56,184 nucleotides of DNA. Source: Chara braunii. Taxonomy: Eukaryota; Streptophyta; Charophyceae; Charales; Characeae. The stretch is from contig BFEA01000161.1 of NCBI GenBank assembly GCA_003427395.1, positions 1,330,851 through 1,387,034 on the forward strand, written 5' to 3'. Under the pieces are notes generated by a model. It saw nothing but the letters and a program-made list of their open reading frames with translations, had not been told where the DNA came from and did not search any database. The position numbers were made by a program, and so were the translations under genes. The first letter of the stretch is position 1, and each line of letters begins with the position of its first letter. This document shows, in pieces, positions 19,648 through 32,900 of the stretch.

Positions 19648-22600
19648 GTAATATACGATGACGACAACCTGAATTTCCGAACCTCCTGAGCCTGAACTCG
19701 CCGACCTGAATCTCTCGACCTACGAATCTGCATGTTTTTTTTTTTGTTTTTTTTTTAATATAATAGGGCTGCGCCCCCCTCTGCAGCAGTGCAATACTGC
19801 GGCCTGGCCGCAGTGGAAGAAGAGGGGTCGAGTAAGCAAGCTTACCCGTATGACTCCTCCGTGGCCCAGAAAAAAATAATTTAATATCTTGTGTGTGGTC
19901 CGATGGACACGGATCAGATATTGAACTACTGATCAGAACAGAAATTACACTTGATCTTCCTTGGCCAAAAGGCCGAGAAGGAACGACAAAATCCCAAATC
20001 CAAAATCCAAAATACTGTGTTCTTGAACACAGTATTTTGGATTTCGGATTTGGGATAGGATTATCTAAGAAGCTTTGAATCTGCATTTTGACTTCCCAAA
20101 CCTGCATCTGTGGTCCACGAACATGAACCTGGACTACCGTCTTCACCCGAATAGAACGCCCGGTCATTACAGCTGTGTTTGGGCCAACTTTAAGGCCGGA
20201 TGTAGCAGCGATAATGACCGGGCGTTCTATTCGGGTGAGGACGGTAGCCAACCCAAGCGAATCTGGATTTCGACTCCCCGAGCTGAATGCGGAGCGAGGC
20301 CGTCTCTCTTTTCTACAGGGCGGGGATCGGGCCGAAGGTGAGAGTTGGAATTCTGTCGGCCTCTGGTTATGTCGTTAAAATCGGACATGTTAGATATACC
20401 TGGATTGATGTATAGTCTTGAGTAGTGTACCCGTTGGTAATAATAAAAATTCATTGGGAGGAGAGAGTCAATCCATATAGCTACAATGAAGGCATATACT
20501 AGGGACTTATTTTATTGTTGTGTATGGACGTAATTGCGGTCAGATGCATTCAAATGCGGTCATAAATGCGATCAGATATAGCTACTGTGAGTACGCCCTG
20601 AGGTTTTCACAATTTTCAGTTTTTGGTGCGCAAATCTTAGTGGCCAGATTTATGACCGCATTCAAATGCGGTCATAAATGCTTTGATATAGTTACTGTGA
20701 GTACGCCCTGAGGAACATTACAAACGAATATATATAATAATATAAATGCAAAATCTAATAAAAAAGAAAAAACGAGGATGTTCGTGCCTCAGCTTTCCAA
20801 AGAGAACTTAGGGCGTACTCGTACTACCGGTAGGTTTATCTTAAAAATATATCTGACCGCATTTCTGGCCGGACGTGGATGCATCTGACCGCGATTACGT
20901 CCATAAACAAGTGGAAGTCCTAGTGTGAGTATGCCCTTGGCGCCTCCTCTCCATCTTTCTTTCCTTCTTTTCTCATGTGTAAAGTTGAACAAATTTAGGG
21001 CATACTCACACTACGACCTTTTTACGTATCTCTGGACGGAATTGTGGCCTGATTCATCCAGGTATGGCCGTAAATGCGGTCAGATACATTTGGGATACTG
21101 CCAGTGTGAGTACGTCCTCCGGTACACACATGGACTGTTGAAATACAGACCCAAGTTCGAATCCAGACGATGGAACCTTATATGAGTACAACCGAACCGC
21201 TTCACGAGCTGAGTTCTTCAATTGCTGTTTCTTTTTCTTTTTTTTTTTTTAATCATTTTCACGTGGTCGGCGTCGCGATTGCAAAGACTCGTTTCTTTGG
21301 GCCTCGCTCCGCTACTCACCACATGCACAAAAGACGAAAGCATGGCCATCCATTGTATCTTTCCACCTTTTAGCGGAAGGTTCATTCTCATTTTGCACAT
21401 CTAGTGAGCAGTGGAGCGATTTTTTCTTTTTTTTTGTCCTTTGTGCATGTCGAGAGTAGTGGAGCGACGGCCATATTGCGCACGCATCATTTGGTGAGTC
21501 GCGGAGCAAGGCCCTACCTTCAGTCGAATATTATTTTATTATTATTATTATTATTTTTTTTTTTTTGAAAGGTAGGTATTTCTGGATTGTAGTATTTCAC
21601 GCGTTTGCTTCCAATGTAGTTCCAATGTATTTCACTCGCCGCAAGTGTAGTTTCTGTTCTGATCGGTGAGTGTATAAAGGGCGACGGCCTAGCACGTTCT
21701 TACTTATTTCTGGACGGAATTGCGGCCAGATGCATACACGGTTGGCCGGAAATGCGTTGAGATACATTTTAGATAGTGCTAGTGTGAGTACGCCCTCAGT
21801 TGGTACACACGCGCACTGTTGTTGCAATACATACAGGGCGTCGGTCCACTACTCGCCACACGGGCAAAAGACAATATATGGCGGTGTATCTTTCCTTTTT
21901 TTTTTTCTCTTTTTTTTGAAGAACAATCACCATTTGTTCCAAAGGAAAACACTGGGGCCCCGGAATACACCCCTCAATCAACCCCCGGTATAAACATGCT
22001 CGGGCCATTGCCCGTCTAATCTAAGGGTCTGATCCCACCACTACACTACGCGATTAGTGACGAAAAAGTACTACAATAGTGTCAGCGTCAGCTACGGGCC
22101 CGGCTACAGAAAGCGGATCCGACGACACCGACTTCCTCGGTGGTTTTCCTGGACCCGCGGCGACTTTCCATGGGCTGCATTTCTAGGGCGGACATTTCCG
22201 TTGTACCGCCAGACAACATGTCACACACGCATGTGGACCTCGGACGTTCCTAACGGGCTGGACGGACAACTGAAAAAAAAAAAACACAAAAAAAATGTTC
22301 CCTCTTTTTCGTGGCCGTTGTGCCCAAACCGTCCACACAAAAAATGTAGTAACTTTGCTCGAGCCCTTCGCGGGCGTGCTGCCACGACATTCCAGACACG
22401 AAATGCGTGCAAAATATTTCGGCGCACTCCACAACCGTAGTGTAGTGGTGGGATCCCGAAACTACAGTGTAACACGCTGTGGGATCCTAAAACTACAGTG
22501 TAACTGGGCTGTAGTGTAGTGGTGGGATCAGACCCTAAATGGAAATCGGGTCCAGTGTCCCTTTCTTAAGGTTCTCCCAAAAGGTAAGAAAAAAGGGGGT

Positions 22601-25600
22601 AGTAGAACAACATTCCATTGTCTAGCGGAAGCGTCATTTATCATTTTGCACATTTGGTGAATAGTGGTGATTAGTGCAGCAGCGAGACGCACAGGCCCAA
22701 GTTGGAATCCAGATACAATCAGATGACGACCAGCAGAAAATCTTTCTGAATTACCTTGGGCCGATCAGTTCAATGATGTCTAAGGCTGTCACCCGTGGCC
22801 CAAGGGAGGGGGACAAAAAAAAAATGTCGGAGAAAAAAGATGCTCCACGCGTGGCTGAGGACGCCTATTCTTGGGGAAAAAAAAAGTCGGAAAAAACGAC
22901 GCTCCACGCATGACTGATGACGCCCCCCAGAATCGGAACCGCTCAAGGCATAGGGTCGTGGTCAAAGCGGGGGCATAAGAAGAAAAAACTTGACGACACA
23001 CAACAAAAAGGCGAGGACAGAACGAAGCGGGAGAGATGCAAGCAGCAGTTTTTTTTTTTTTTTTTGGAAAGCCTTAAAATATATTGCAAATTCAATGGAC
23101 CCGGAGTTATCCTGGCAGCCTCAGCCAGTTTCGCTTACGAGCCAAGCTCGAAGACCCACCAACTGCTCAAGATCTATCAATGCTAAACTGCTGGAAACCC
23201 CGGGTCCAGCGACCCGTACTAAATCCGAAAACTTTCGAAATTAAACCTTTAAGCACTGATTAAAAAGGGACTTGCATAATTTGCATTTGAAGTCAATTAT
23301 TGCTTTACCAAAATAGTAAAATACTCTTTTCAGAGCTTTATGGTTTTTGAGGGGAAGAGTATTTTGATAAACCAGGCAGGTTTTTGTCCGGATGACGTTT
23401 CTGGTTTGGTCGCTGCTACCCACCCGGCCGCCGAGCGCAGTTTGGTACAACCCTAAACTGGTGAAATACAGACCCGAGTTCGAACTCCGCTGCATTCAAA
23501 TGACTAAGATACTACTACCTTGAATTGAAAAATAAAAATAAAAAATGAAATCCCTAGGGCCTAAACTGGCGAAATACAGACCCGAATTAGAACTCCACTG
23601 CATTTAAATGACTAAGATACTGCTGCCTTGAATTAAAAAAAAAAAGAAAAAAGAATTACCTAGGGCCTGTCAGTTTGATGATCATATCTCAAGGCCGTTG
23701 GCATTAGGGAACATCCGTTAAAATTGGAACGATATTGGAACGATACAGAGAAGAGTAGCATGGCCCTTGCACAAGGATGACACACAAATCGAGAAATGGT
23801 CCAAATTATTATTATTTAAAAGAAAAAAGCCGAACAAGGCGTTTTTGAGACTTCGCGTGTTGCTGTTTACGCCTTGCTGTACTACCAAAAAAAATAAAAT
23901 TGCGGGCAGTTACTATCGTTCCGTCAGACATGGCGGTTTTATTGCAGTCGGGATGTAGGGCCTGGCAACTTGAGGATAATGCATTTGGACTCTTCCTCGA
24001 TTCATATTTTTCGACTCTTTCGAATGAATCTCCTGAAAGCATGTTTTATTTTTTGGCTCGTCCGAATGGGCCTCCTGAAAGCATATTTTTTGACTCGTCC
24101 GAATGAACCTTCGGAATTTGTTTGATTCATTTTAAAACCACTTAAAAGTTAACAACCATTAAAAAACACAAACAATGCTGTCACACATGTACAATTTTGT
24201 TTGGCAAACTGTTGAAATACTGACCTGAGTTTAAATTTTCATTTATTTATTTATTTTTGTTAGGGAAAATTTACAAAGATATGTGCCAAAATGCCCCTGA
24301 AAGATGTGGGTAGAGCGGAAGGCCCCTTGACAAAAAGAGAAATTTGTGAAATACCCCTCGCCCCCTGAAAGATGCGGGTAGAGTGGAAGGCCCCTTGACA
24401 AAAAGAGAAATTTGTGAAATACCCCTCGTGTTGGTTGGACCCCCCATCTTTGTGATATACCCCTACCGGGTACCATCCAATTTTTAAAAGTTACCCAGAA
24501 CTTTGCAATTTTCGGGAGGCCCAGTTGCAAAAGGCCATGCCCAAACGGCGAGGTCCAGGTTGCAAATTCGGACACCCGCCTGACAGGGACGTAACACAGA
24601 TTTCGGCCCAAAAGGGCATTCCGCTCTACCCTTATCTTTCAGGGGCATGTTGGCATATATCTGATATTTTGCAAATTATCCCTTTTTTTTAGGAAAAAAA
24701 ACACACACATACACACACGCACATCATGCTTTGCTTTGTGGCATTGTTGCGTATAGCGAATACGATGACACGCACGCACACATCACAATTGATCACGCGA
24801 GCTGGCCTAGCTCCGTCGGTACACCTACAAACTGGTGAAATACAGACCAGAGTTCGAATTCCAACGTTAGCTGGAGTAAAATAGAACTCTCGATGTACCT
24901 CGCCTCGATCAGTTCAGAGATGGTATTGGTCCTTTTCAGCACATCCGTCAAAATTGGAATGATACAGAGAAAGAAGATTAGCATGGCCCCTGCACAAGGA
25001 TGACACACAGAAATGAGAGATGGTCTTGAGTAAGGGGGAAAACAGGAAAAGATGGTATCTCAAGGCGGTCGCCCATCAATGGTCCCTCGGGACACTGCAA
25101 CCATCAAAAGATTTGCAGTGGTATAGAGAAGAACAGCATGGCCCCTGCATAAGGATGGAATGTGTATTCCAGGGATATGTAACAAAAATGACAGAAGGCG
25201 AAGAAGAAGAAGAAGAGCAAAGGGAAGAAAAGAAAAAGTTCAAAAAAAAAAACAGCACCAAACGACCTGGGTGTGAAAAAAAACCCATCGAGGGACCTTG
25301 GCTTGATTAGCGTTCTGCTTGGTCTGTGTGCCTTTTCTGTAAATGACCTTGGCCGTTACAAGAGGTGAGGCTGTGTTCTGATGTCTCAGGTGGATACCTG
25401 CCTCTCTCTGGTCGTACTCGTTCTCTTTTCGTTTGGCGTGTGTGGTCTGCGGCTTTTTGGTGTGCCTCGACTCGGGAGCCGTAAACAGTGCTCACCAAGG
25501 CTCTCTTGTTTGCTGACCCCGCTTGACCCTTGACTAGGGGCATGGGGCGTACCCGCACTGTAACATTTGGATGGGTTCTGTCCTTAAGTGCAGCTATAAA

Positions 25601-25798
25601 TGCATCCTGGAAAGTCCTATGTAGAGTGAGCATGGCTGGCTTCTGATAAGTCATCAGCTTCATTAATCCTATTGCCTAGCTGATGACATGCATACGTAAG
25701 ACAGACACCCACTTACACACGCACGCACACACCCCTCCGCCCCCCTGGTGTGCACACTTGTGGTCTTTCTGGCTGTATATGCATTTATTGAGTTCAGT

Positions 25799-25846
<48 letters not shown>

Positions 25847-28800
25847 CAGATTATCTGCGCAAGACCAAAGGTCTATCTTGACGGGTGTGTTTTCATTTGT
25901 CTTTTTCTTGGTCTATTCCTTCCTTCAGTTTTGTCAGAGCTGATCAGGCTTGTATGTTGATGGTTATTCACTTTTTTGTTAACGACTTTCAAATACAATA
26001 GTAGCTATTAAAGACTTCTAATTTGCTCCGCTTTGTTGGCTTGTGTGTTTGCTTCCCTTGTTTGTTTTCCGTTTGTTTTTCCAACTTGTTTGTCTGTTTC
26101 GTTCTTGTTTTGTTTTTATTTTGAGTGCTGTGCATGGGACTATCTTTTTTTCTATTGGCTGGTGGGGGAACTGGTCTGAATCTGTACGGTGCTTTCCTAT
26201 TTGGTTGTGGTGGGACAAGTGGTGCCATGGTTGTTGGGGGCGCGTGATTGGGGTACCCTGTGTCTGTTGGGAATAAATATATATATCCAACCTCTCTATC
26301 ATTGTATTGTATCAGGTTTACTTGGAAATTGGCAGGAAATATGGTGTAACCATGCCAGAGGCAGACATCCTTCATCGATATCGTTGGGCGTACGCGCAGC
26401 CCTGGGGCCAGAGAAGTCTAAGGTATGGGTTTAAGAAATCATCCAACTTTCTTGTCATCTTCTTACGAATAGGAACTGATTTCACTTTGTATGCCTGAGA
26501 GCAAAAGTACCGCATGCATCAAGGATTTCATTGACCGAATTGGGCCTTAATTGTGTCCAGATACGTTGAAAAGATTACAAATGTACGACCGCGTGGTTGG
26601 ATAAATAGAATAAGTCGAGTTGGCCATTAGAGCGTGCTCGCTAATGACTTTCTGGACCAAAGTTATTTCCTATGCATTCCTTAGGTTTTGCGGGCATGCC
26701 ACGCGGCATTACGCTATAATTAGTGCTATACGTTTGGTCTATAGATTTGTGGTTCATAATTGTGCCCAGGCACATGCAGGGGAGTGAATTCTGTGAGGAA
26801 GACCTTGCCCATTGCGGTTAACATTGGGCGGGAACTAGATTTTGATTGAATCTGCTTGACATATTTCATTTCTATTTCGCTGTCCTTTCTTTCGCTGTCG
26901 GGGAAATTTATGTGTTTCAACCATTGCCGTCTTTTTTCCCTATCAGGAAGAAAAGGGGAAGCAAGAACGGTTTTGTAAATGGCTCACTTATCGGGCCTTT
27001 CGACAGCAGAAAGTATGGCAGCTCAGCCGGAATGCACCTGGGTGTCCAGAGCTGCAGGTGCACTCTGACTGGATTAGTTCCAATCCTATAAAATATGTAA
27101 GATGGGGCTCTTTGTCGGCTACCATCTTCCCTCGAACACTACGCACCCTCATTTTTGCTGTATCTGACAGGACATATAGCTTGTATACATTCATTATCCG
27201 GGTGCGCTATGATTGGGGGAAGACTGTAGTTCTGTCCTATAAAACATTTAAGATTGGGTTGTTTGTGGGCTAGTTCTGTTCTCTGACATAAAAGATAGGC
27301 CTGTTTCTTCCACCTCCCCCCTCCACGTGGGCCAAATCCATCCTCCCCCCTCCCCCCCCTTTCTTCCACTTGGGCCAAATCCCATCCCCCTCCTGCCCCT
27401 CCCCCTCCCCCCACCCCACCACAACCACACACACAGATATACACACACCCCACCCCTGAAAAGAAGAAAAAAAATTGAAGGCATGGTTGCAGCACAATCT
27501 TTGGTCCTCCAAAGGTGGATGGATGTTGGGGGCGCACTGACACTGCACCTTTCTATTTTTAAGTTGTGGGTCCTCTGCGGGTGAATGGATGTATTTGGAC
27601 TGGTTTGGAACTGTCTGATAAGCAAGAGCCAATGTATATGGACTTGTTTGTGTCTGGTGATGTAGTCACGTGATCAGCAGGCAATTCAAAAAGACACTGA
27701 AAAAAATAAAAATAAAAATTGAAACTGTGTTACTGTTGGGGTCGAGGGGGGAGGAGTGTGAGGGCCATGTTGCACTACTCGCAATCCACCAGAATCCGTA
27801 GCGAATGGATGGCGAGTGAAAAAGAAAAAACGACAGGCTTGGGCAGTTGGATGTGTGGCTACACTTGCTGCTCACGATTTTACTTCCGCAGAGAAGTGAA
27901 AAAGTTTTATTGGCCGGATTGGCAGCCAGCTGCGAAGCTGAATCTCTTTTCGGGACGAGATTCTGTTGTTGGGTAGTTGGGGTTAGAGATAAATTTTAAC
28001 CCTTAAGAGCACATCCTAACACTAGGGCTATTTCCTTCAGCCACCAGTATGTTTCCCAGCCATTTTTTTCAAGTTGCGGCTTGCATACTGTTGCAGATTT
28101 TGGGGTTCGGCTGCTGGAGAAAAATGGCTGGCGGCACCAGCCAAAATGAAGGCCCGTGCTGGTTTTTGTTTGTTTCTTGGCATGCAGCGTGCGTCCAGCC
28201 CTGTAGAAAATAGCCTCGGAAGTGCTGGTGGTTTTAAACCAGCAGTACACTCGGGCCTGGAGGCGCTGCTTCATTAAGCTTTTATGGACCGCCAGCGGCA
28301 CACTTTTTGTTTTCCCTGTTTTGTTGGCGTTGCCAGCCATTGTGGTCCGGCAGGCCTGAGCAGCCTGAGCGGCCTGAGCTGCGAAAATTTATGGAGTTGG
28401 CAAATCGTGATTTTCTTAAAGGCTGGGGCCGTGTACTGGCGGTTTAAACTACCAGTTCCTCCCAAGTGCATCATTTTCACGCGATGGTTGATTTTCATTT
28501 TGTGTGCCTCATGCTATATTGAGCCTGTTGTGGGGGTTGGTTCAGGCAGTAGCTGACATATGCATGCATTGCATTAGGACCAAAACGTTTTGGGCAAGAG
28601 TTCTGTGTTTTTTTTTTCCCCCCTTAAAATTTTTCAATGCTCGCCATTGTACGGCTTGTGACTTGTATCGATTGAGCGGTTTCGGATACTTTTTTCTTTT
28701 GCTGAAGGAGATGAGAGTGAGAAATTGCCACAAGGTGGGAAACTCGAGAATTCTCAGCCTGCCACACAAGTGGTTAACGGGGACCCCCACTTTTCGGCCC

Positions 28801-29035
28801 TGGGTAACGATGAATGATCCTGAAATTAGGGTTTCGGGCTCAAATTTTGTGTTTTTTTGGAATTTTTCTTTTTGCCTGTTTTTGTTTTAGGACAAGCTTG
28901 CTGTGTGTCAAATTTGGTGTCATTTGGGTTATTAGAATTTGTGCTGTTAATCATCCTGAAAATCCTGAAATTTTGATGAAGTTGTTTTTTGGCAAAATTG
29001 CCTGAAAATGCACTTTTGAGTTGCTGTTTTATGTG

Positions 29036-29069
<34 letters not shown>

Positions 29070-29855
29070 ATGTTAGTAAGAAGTGCACTCTATAGATTGG
29101 TGTGAAGTTTGCTTGGGATGGCCTTATTGTTTTCTTATAAATTGAGGTGAAAAATGGGGGGTCGGTTAACCTTTTCTCGATATCGGTTAAAATTGGATCG
29201 AGACGGAGAATGCAACCATCATGAAACAAATTAATTTATGTAAATCTAAAATTCTGCGTCTCCTCCCTTGGGCTGCCACCCTTGGCAGGCCCCCTGACTG
29301 TGCCGCCAAAAAAACTACGAGTCTCGTCCAGCATAAACTATCATGTTCCTACTCTTTCGAGTCTTTCGACAGAAAGCAATATCATGAGCCTGGAGTCGCT
29401 GGACCTAAGAAAATTTAGAAAAACTATCTAGTCTTGTGCTTTGCAGTGCAAACACAGCACCTTTGAGTCATGGCCCTTTGTTCCCAATGACATCACAATG
29501 ATCACATGCAATTTTTTTTCCTTCTTTTTTTCTATTTTTTTCCCTGAATGGGGATGCAAAGTTTTGCTGTTGAGTGGTAGGCAATCCGCGTTCTGTTCAG
29601 GGGTCTTCTGGATTAAGAAAGGGCCAGCAACTTTGACCAGTTTGGAAAGTAGTAATGAATGTAGTATGTCGTCATATAGCTTGGGCACTCTCGTTAAATT
29701 GGGTGGCAACGGCTGGTTCTTGAACCTGCGGTGCAGATACGAGGATGATGGTCGGCACTTCTGGAGACAGGTCGTCGGATTTTCTACTGGCTGTTACGAT
29801 CCCAACTATTTTGAGGAGCTGTACACTTACTATGCCACAGCAGAGGTGCGCAACG

Positions 29856-29900
<45 letters not shown>

Positions 29901-32900
29901 TCGATGACTCGTGTTGCCTTCCTTGCTCCGATGACTCGTGTTGCCTTCCTTGCTCCGTCATACTTTGTTTACTCTGTAGTACTTATTGTCTTGCAAACTT
30001 TGTCGATGACTCACATTGCTTTTCTCTGTCATGCTTTGTTTTGCTTTCTTATACTAGTCTCGTTTTGCAAACTTTCTGTAGAGTCATAAGAGTTGTGTTT
30101 TGCAAACTTTGTGTGTAGAGTCTTGTTGTGGGAAGTTTGTTTTGCTGTGCCGTACTCTGTCCTGCTTTGTCGTAGTTTTTGAAGGCCAAGGTTGTTGAGG
30201 CTCGTGTGATGACTTGAAAATTTGGACCATTTCTCGATGTATGCATGTTATCGTTGCGAAGGGGCCATGCTAATCTTCTCTGTATTGTTCGGATTTTAAC
30301 GGATGTCCCGAAGGACCCTGCTATTGTGTACTCCGTCCTGCTTTGCTATAATTTTTCGGCTTTGATATACTTTTTCTGGATTTGTGCCCCCCCCCCCCCC
30401 CCCCCNCCCCTCGCCCGGTGCCCTTGCCGGTCGTTTTCTGACTTTGACATACTTTGCCATGTTTTGCTCTGCTATACTTGTATCGCTGTGCCGTTCTCTG
30501 TCTCTCATTACCACACTTTGTCGTACTTTGCTATACCACGCTTTGTCGTGCTTTGGTATACGTAGTCCCCCTTTGCCGTGGAGGGGATGCCTGTTTCCTT
30601 TATGTTCTCTTCTGTGCAAGCAGCACATCGATGCACACACACAAACACACACAGAGGATCTCTGTTTTCCATATGGTTCGTCTTTTCTTTTTTGATCCCT
30701 TTGGGTGTCTCTGTGGGTTTGCATGTAGTCTCCCATTGCAGTGTGGGAGATGTCTGTTTCCATTATGATCAATGGACACACACAAACACACACAGAGGAT
30801 CCCTGTCTCCCATATGTTTCCTCTTTTTTTTTTTATCCCTTTGGGTGTCTCCGTGGGGCATTTTTGCAGCAAGGCAAACAGTATACGATCTACAGATTCT
30901 ATACTAAGGAAGAATGAGAGCTGAGAAAAGGGAAGAAATTGGAGAACAGAGCAGAAAGGGAGGAAGTTGGGGGACACTGACAGACTGTTTTGTGAGACTT
31001 TCATTGTCTCATGAAGTGGCTGAATCCTTGATAGGCTTCAGACGGACCCCCCCCCCCCCGGGAAATACCAATCTTTCTTTTTCCAAGTTATAATATGCCT
31101 TGGCCCAGAGTCAGTAGATGTATATGGTCAGCTGGGTAGATATAATCTTCGCTCTAGAGACTATATGGCTCTGATTCCGGGCCTGGTCATCACAGCTGTA
31201 TTTGGCACAACTTCCGGTCCAGATGCAGCGATAATAACCGGGCGTTCTATTTGGGTGATGACGGTAGTAGGGAGGTAGAATCTTTTCAAGTTACGATCTG
31301 CCGCGGCCCGGAATCAGAGCCATATAGATGTATATGCTGGACCGAATCTTTGAGTATGCAATCTATATGGCTTTCTGCTGAACCAACCAGTGGAACCTTG
31401 GTTTCTTCTGCAAATCAAATTTCTAAATCCTCTTTGGTTGCATCTGTGACCATCTTTTGCAGGCATGGAAACTCGTTGACGAGGAGTCGGTGAGAGCTTT
31501 CGAAGCGATGAAGGCAAGTGGCCTGAAGATTGGTGTCGTGTCCAATTTTGATACGCGGTTGCGGCCTATCCTGAAGGCTCTTGGGTGCGATCACTGGTTT
31601 GACACCATTGCAGTTTCAGCAGAGGTAATGGAAGGATGCAAATGTTCCTCCTTGTCCCTGGAAGCACCTTCCTTGCTTGCTTCGACGCTTTCCTCCTCCT
31701 TTTGGTCTTGTGCTTCACTTTCTAACCAGCTGTATGGTGCCAAAATGTCCCTCTCGGAAAAGGATGTCTGCATGTGGACAACCTGTTGAGAATGATGCGT
31801 GCTGTGCTGTCGAACCATGCGGGAAGGGCTTCGTGTGGAGACAACATTCCACACAATTTACTACTGGATGGGTTATGTGCTGGTTCTCTGCATGTAGGAG
31901 TTTGAAGATCGAAACAGGTTTCCATTTTGAAAAAAAATGATTTTTTAATTTTTTTATTATTATTATTATTATTATTGTTATTATTATTATTTATTTTTTT
32001 GGTTGCCCCTGATGTCGTTCATCCTTCCGTTTTGATTCTTGTTGAGGTTTTCTAACTTTTCTATTCTAAGCTTTCAGTTATGAGAAGTGCTGTGCTTACC
32101 AAACTGGTAACAATGAATCCCTGGGGTGCCGTTTGGGTAGTCCCTCTGAGTCCGGGCTGATTAGTGGGAGCGGCCGGTGCATTTGAATTGAAGAGACTGC
32201 TGGTTCCACTACCGTCTTCACCCGAATAGATCGCCCAGTCATTATAGCTGCATCTGGTCTGAAAGGTGGCCCAAATACAGTTATAATGACCGGGCGTTCT
32301 ATTCGGGGGAAGACGGTAGTACCTCCACCGATCAGCGTGGCCGTAAGGGGTGTGGAATTACCACCGAATCAGACAGGTGCAGTAAAGAATACAGCAGTCC
32401 CCGCAAGGCTATGACTGTTAGTGAAGCTACCAAAGTGGTTACCAGAGCTTCAGCGGTAACTTCTCACCGTGGTTAAANGGTTAAAGAATACAGCAGTCCC
32501 CGCAAGGCTATGACTGTTAGTGAAGCTACCAAAGTGGTTACCAGAGCTTCAGCGGTAACTTCTCACCGTGGTTGCACCTCTGGTAACCACCGTGGTAAAC
32601 AGTCCAACACAGCTCAAACCCATGACTGTTAGTACAGCTACGAAAGTGGTTACAAGGGCTGCAGCCACGGTGTGAAGTTTTACTACGGACTGGTAACTAA
32701 GTTTTACCACGGACTGGTAACTACTAGCACTTCTGAGAGCTGGAAGCGTTTGACTGTGAAGTTACCACAGAATCAGACCGGTTCATCAGTACCTCCACTA
32801 CTTTGAAGAGACTGGTGCACCAGTACCTCAGGTACTGAAAGCATTCGACTGTGAAGTGCTGGCTACCAGTCTGATTCTGTGGTTAACTTCACAGTCAAAT

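Noticed and set aside
19628-20251. 207-codon minus-strand open frame in intron 1
   Set aside because: It crosses the hairpin palindrome and an M1 MITE and overlaps the end of exon 1 antisense; no domain.
26947-27097. Exon-like segment with acceptor CCTATCAG reading [18 protein letters not shown]
   Set aside because: Looks coding but has no place in the HAD protein, which joins exon 2 to exon 3 perfectly without it; no family recognised.
29183-29215. Possible further U6 fragment (GGTTAAAATTGGATCGAGAC then GGAGAA)
   Set aside because: Only about 27 bases resemble U6 and the rest does not follow; kept only as a remark.
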